Shown: positions 6,583 through 7,217 of the stretch, piece by piece
How positions within the stretch are numbered: position 1 is the stretch's first letter
Layout of the letters: every line of letters starts with the position of its first letter
From: an uncultured Eubacteriales bacterium
Lineage (GTDB): Bacteria; Bacillota; Clostridia; Oscillospirales; Oscillospiraceae
Length of the DNA: 7,217 nt
Assembly: GCA_900551355.1 (NCBI GenBank)
Contig: URVR01000089.1
Location: forward strand, 1 to 7,217
Direction of reading: 5' to 3'
The notes under the pieces: model-generated
The model's database searches: none
What the model saw: the letters and a program-made list of their open reading frames with translations, nothing else
What the model was told of the DNA's origin: nothing
Program-made: the position numbers and the translations under genes

Positions 6583-6640
6583 AAATTTCTTGGGAAATTT
6601 GCAAATTTGGGGTTGACATTTTTCGGGTTTATGCTATACT
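6583..6640 (+). promoter_or_regulatory. Strong promoter of tRNA-Ala with A/T-rich upstream element
   Basis: A consensus TTGACA (6613-6618) is followed after 16 bp by TATACT (6635-6640), about 34 bp before the tRNA. Three AAATTT tracts (6583, 6595, 6603) sit just upstream of the -35 box and resemble an UP element that contacts the RNA polymerase alpha subunit, as is usual for stable RNA genes. Confidence 0.75.
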
Positions 6641-6673
6641 AAATAAGTCGACGGCGACAGGACAACAACATAT

Positions 6674-6749
<76 letters not shown>

Positions 6750-6793
6750 AAGAAAACCTTGAAACCACACCGGTTTCGAGGTTTTCTTTTTTT
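6750..6793 (+). terminator. Intrinsic terminator of the tRNA unit
   Basis: Arms 6750-6766 and 6772-6788 form a 17-pair stem with one G.U pair and a 5-nt loop. The stem runs into seven T at 6787-6793. It begins directly after the encoded CCA, so the transcript is a single-tRNA unit. Confidence 0.92.
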
Positions 6794-6883
6794 GCGAGCA
6801 AGGCGTCTTCGCTGAAATCTATGTAATAGCTATGCAATGGACTCCATCCTTCTACTCATTGCGGCAGCCTCCGCACCCATCTC

Positions 6884-6912
6884 TTGACAAATCTCCGCGC
6901 TGCGCCTATAGT
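6884..6912 (+). promoter_or_regulatory. Strong promoter upstream of the RNHCP-domain gene
   Basis: A perfect TTGACA (6884-6889) and TATAGT (6907-6912) are separated by 17 bp. Transcription would start near 6919 and leave about 157 nt before the ATG at 7076. The stretch 6794-6883 before it shows no gene; it has only weak inverted repeats (GCAATG/CATTGC at 6834-6862). Confidence 0.75.
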
Positions 6913-6963
6913 AAGGAACGGATCGTGCCATACACGGTACCTGTATTTTCAAAGGAGAAGTTT

Positions 6964-7002
6964 TTGAAACGTAACAAATCTCGACTGGAGAGTGTGGCCT
7001 GA
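6964..7002 (+). CDS. Possible 12-codon leader peptide
   Basis: A TTG start with AAAGGAG (6951-6957) 6 nt upstream opens the frame MKRNKSRLESVA and stops at TGA 7000-7002. The stop lies one base before the 5' arm of a strong hairpin (7004-7040). The ribosome site is better than chance would usually give, and the position before competing hairpins recalls translational attenuators. The peptide is basic and resembles nothing I know. At this length translation is unproven. Confidence 0.3.
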   Translation: MKRNKSRLESVA

Positions 7003-7003
7003 C

Positions 7004-7069
7004 CGGGAGGTTGGCAAATCACTTTCCGCCATTCCTCCCGAACCGGATCACAGAGAGCTTCAGGAGGAA
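7004..7069 (+). promoter_or_regulatory. Mutually exclusive RNA pairings controlling the RNHCP gene's ribosome site (candidate attenuator)
   Basis: CGGGAGG (7004-7010) pairs perfectly with CCTCCCG (7034-7040), and an inner TGGC/GCCA (7012-7015 with 7028-7031) extends the hairpin. TTCCTCC (7032-7038) can instead pair over 7 bp with GGAGGAA (7063-7069), which includes the Shine-Dalgarno sequence of the next gene. The same CCTCC can thus either leave that site free or hide it. The complementarity is seen in the sequence; regulation is inference. Confidence 0.35.
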
Positions 7070-7075
7070 CAGAAC

Positions 7076-7217
7076 ATGAACCGCGAAAACAAGCGCAAGC
7101 AATACGAAAAAGGCTACTACAAAACACATCCCTGTCAGGACAGCTTCACCTGCAAGGTCTGCGGCCGACTGATGACGCCGGAGCATGCGGGCTCGGAGCA
7201 CCGGAACCACTGCAGCA
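7076..7217 (+). CDS. RNHCP-domain protein, N-terminal part (cut by window edge)
   Basis: Forty-seven codons are visible. After a basic start (MNRENKRKQYEKGYYKTH) comes SFTCKVCGRLM (23-33), with a CxxC pair at C26/C29, and then GSEHRNHCS (39-47). The F-x-C-x2-C ... HRNHC arrangement is the signature of the RNHCP family, small predicted zinc-binding proteins whose function is not established as far as I know. The residue after the cysteine here is Ser rather than the Pro of the family name. The remaining cysteines and C-terminus are outside the window. The ATG at 7076 has AGGAGG 8 nt upstream (7062-7067). The gene has its own strong promoter and an unusual leader, and it is separated from the tRNA by a terminator. 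Confidence 0.8.
   Translation, partial: MNRENKRKQYEKGYYKTHPCQDSFTCKVCGRLMTPEHAGSEHRNHCS

Noticed and set aside
7019..7210. 63-aa minus-strand frame with a hydrophobic, membrane-like stretch
   Set aside because: It is the antisense of the Lys-rich start of the RNHCP gene. Antisense of Lys/Asn codons gives Phe/Leu/Val, which mimics a membrane segment.

Overview
The window looks like chromosomal DNA from a GC-rich anaerobic Firmicute, most likely a gut-type clostridium of the Oscillospiraceae kind. This is an inference from GC-rich third codon positions, strong AGGAGG-type ribosome binding sites, several TTG/GTG starts, oxygen-sensitive Fe-S enzymes and clostridial-style promoters. No marker gene fixes the genus.

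Layout. (1) Bases 1-3878, minus strand: a four-gene operon read right to left. It encodes a CooC/MinD-like P-loop ATPase with a CxC motif, a 398-aa 2-hydroxyacyl-CoA dehydratase-family subunit, an unusually long 595-aa second subunit of the same superfamily (1-base overlap), and the first 17 codons of a BadF/HgdC-type activator ATPase that runs off the left edge. (2) Bases 3879-4218: a divergent control region with back-to-back promoters. The minus-strand transcript has a leader of about 190 nt carrying six inverted repeats. (3) Bases 4219-6495, plus strand: a three-cofactor ene-reductase (FMN / [4Fe-4S] / FAD) of the 2-enoate reductase / 2,4-dienoyl-CoA reductase / BaiCD-BaiH type, followed by a perfect 14-bp hairpin. 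(4) Bases 6613-6793: a compact tRNA-Ala(GGC) unit with a strong promoter and an intrinsic terminator. (5) Bases 6884-7217: a second strong promoter, a leader with a possible 12-codon peptide and mutually exclusive hairpins, and the start of an RNHCP-domain gene cut by the right edge.

How the parts may work together. In known 2-hydroxyacyl-CoA dehydratases, an ATP-driven activator injects one high-energy electron into an Fe-S dehydratase that turns a 2-hydroxyacyl-CoA into a 2-enoyl-CoA. A flavin/Fe-S ene-reductase can then saturate the double bond. The divergent gene pair therefore reads as a reductive (Stickland-like or xenobiotic/aromatic acid) electron-sink module of unknown substrate. The unusual parts are the CooC-like metal-type ATPase as first gene, the roughly 200-residue N-terminal extension on one dehydratase subunit, and the highly structured leader of the operon. 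Together they make this the best candidate for an undescribed system here. The second candidate is the attenuator-like leader of the RNHCP gene.
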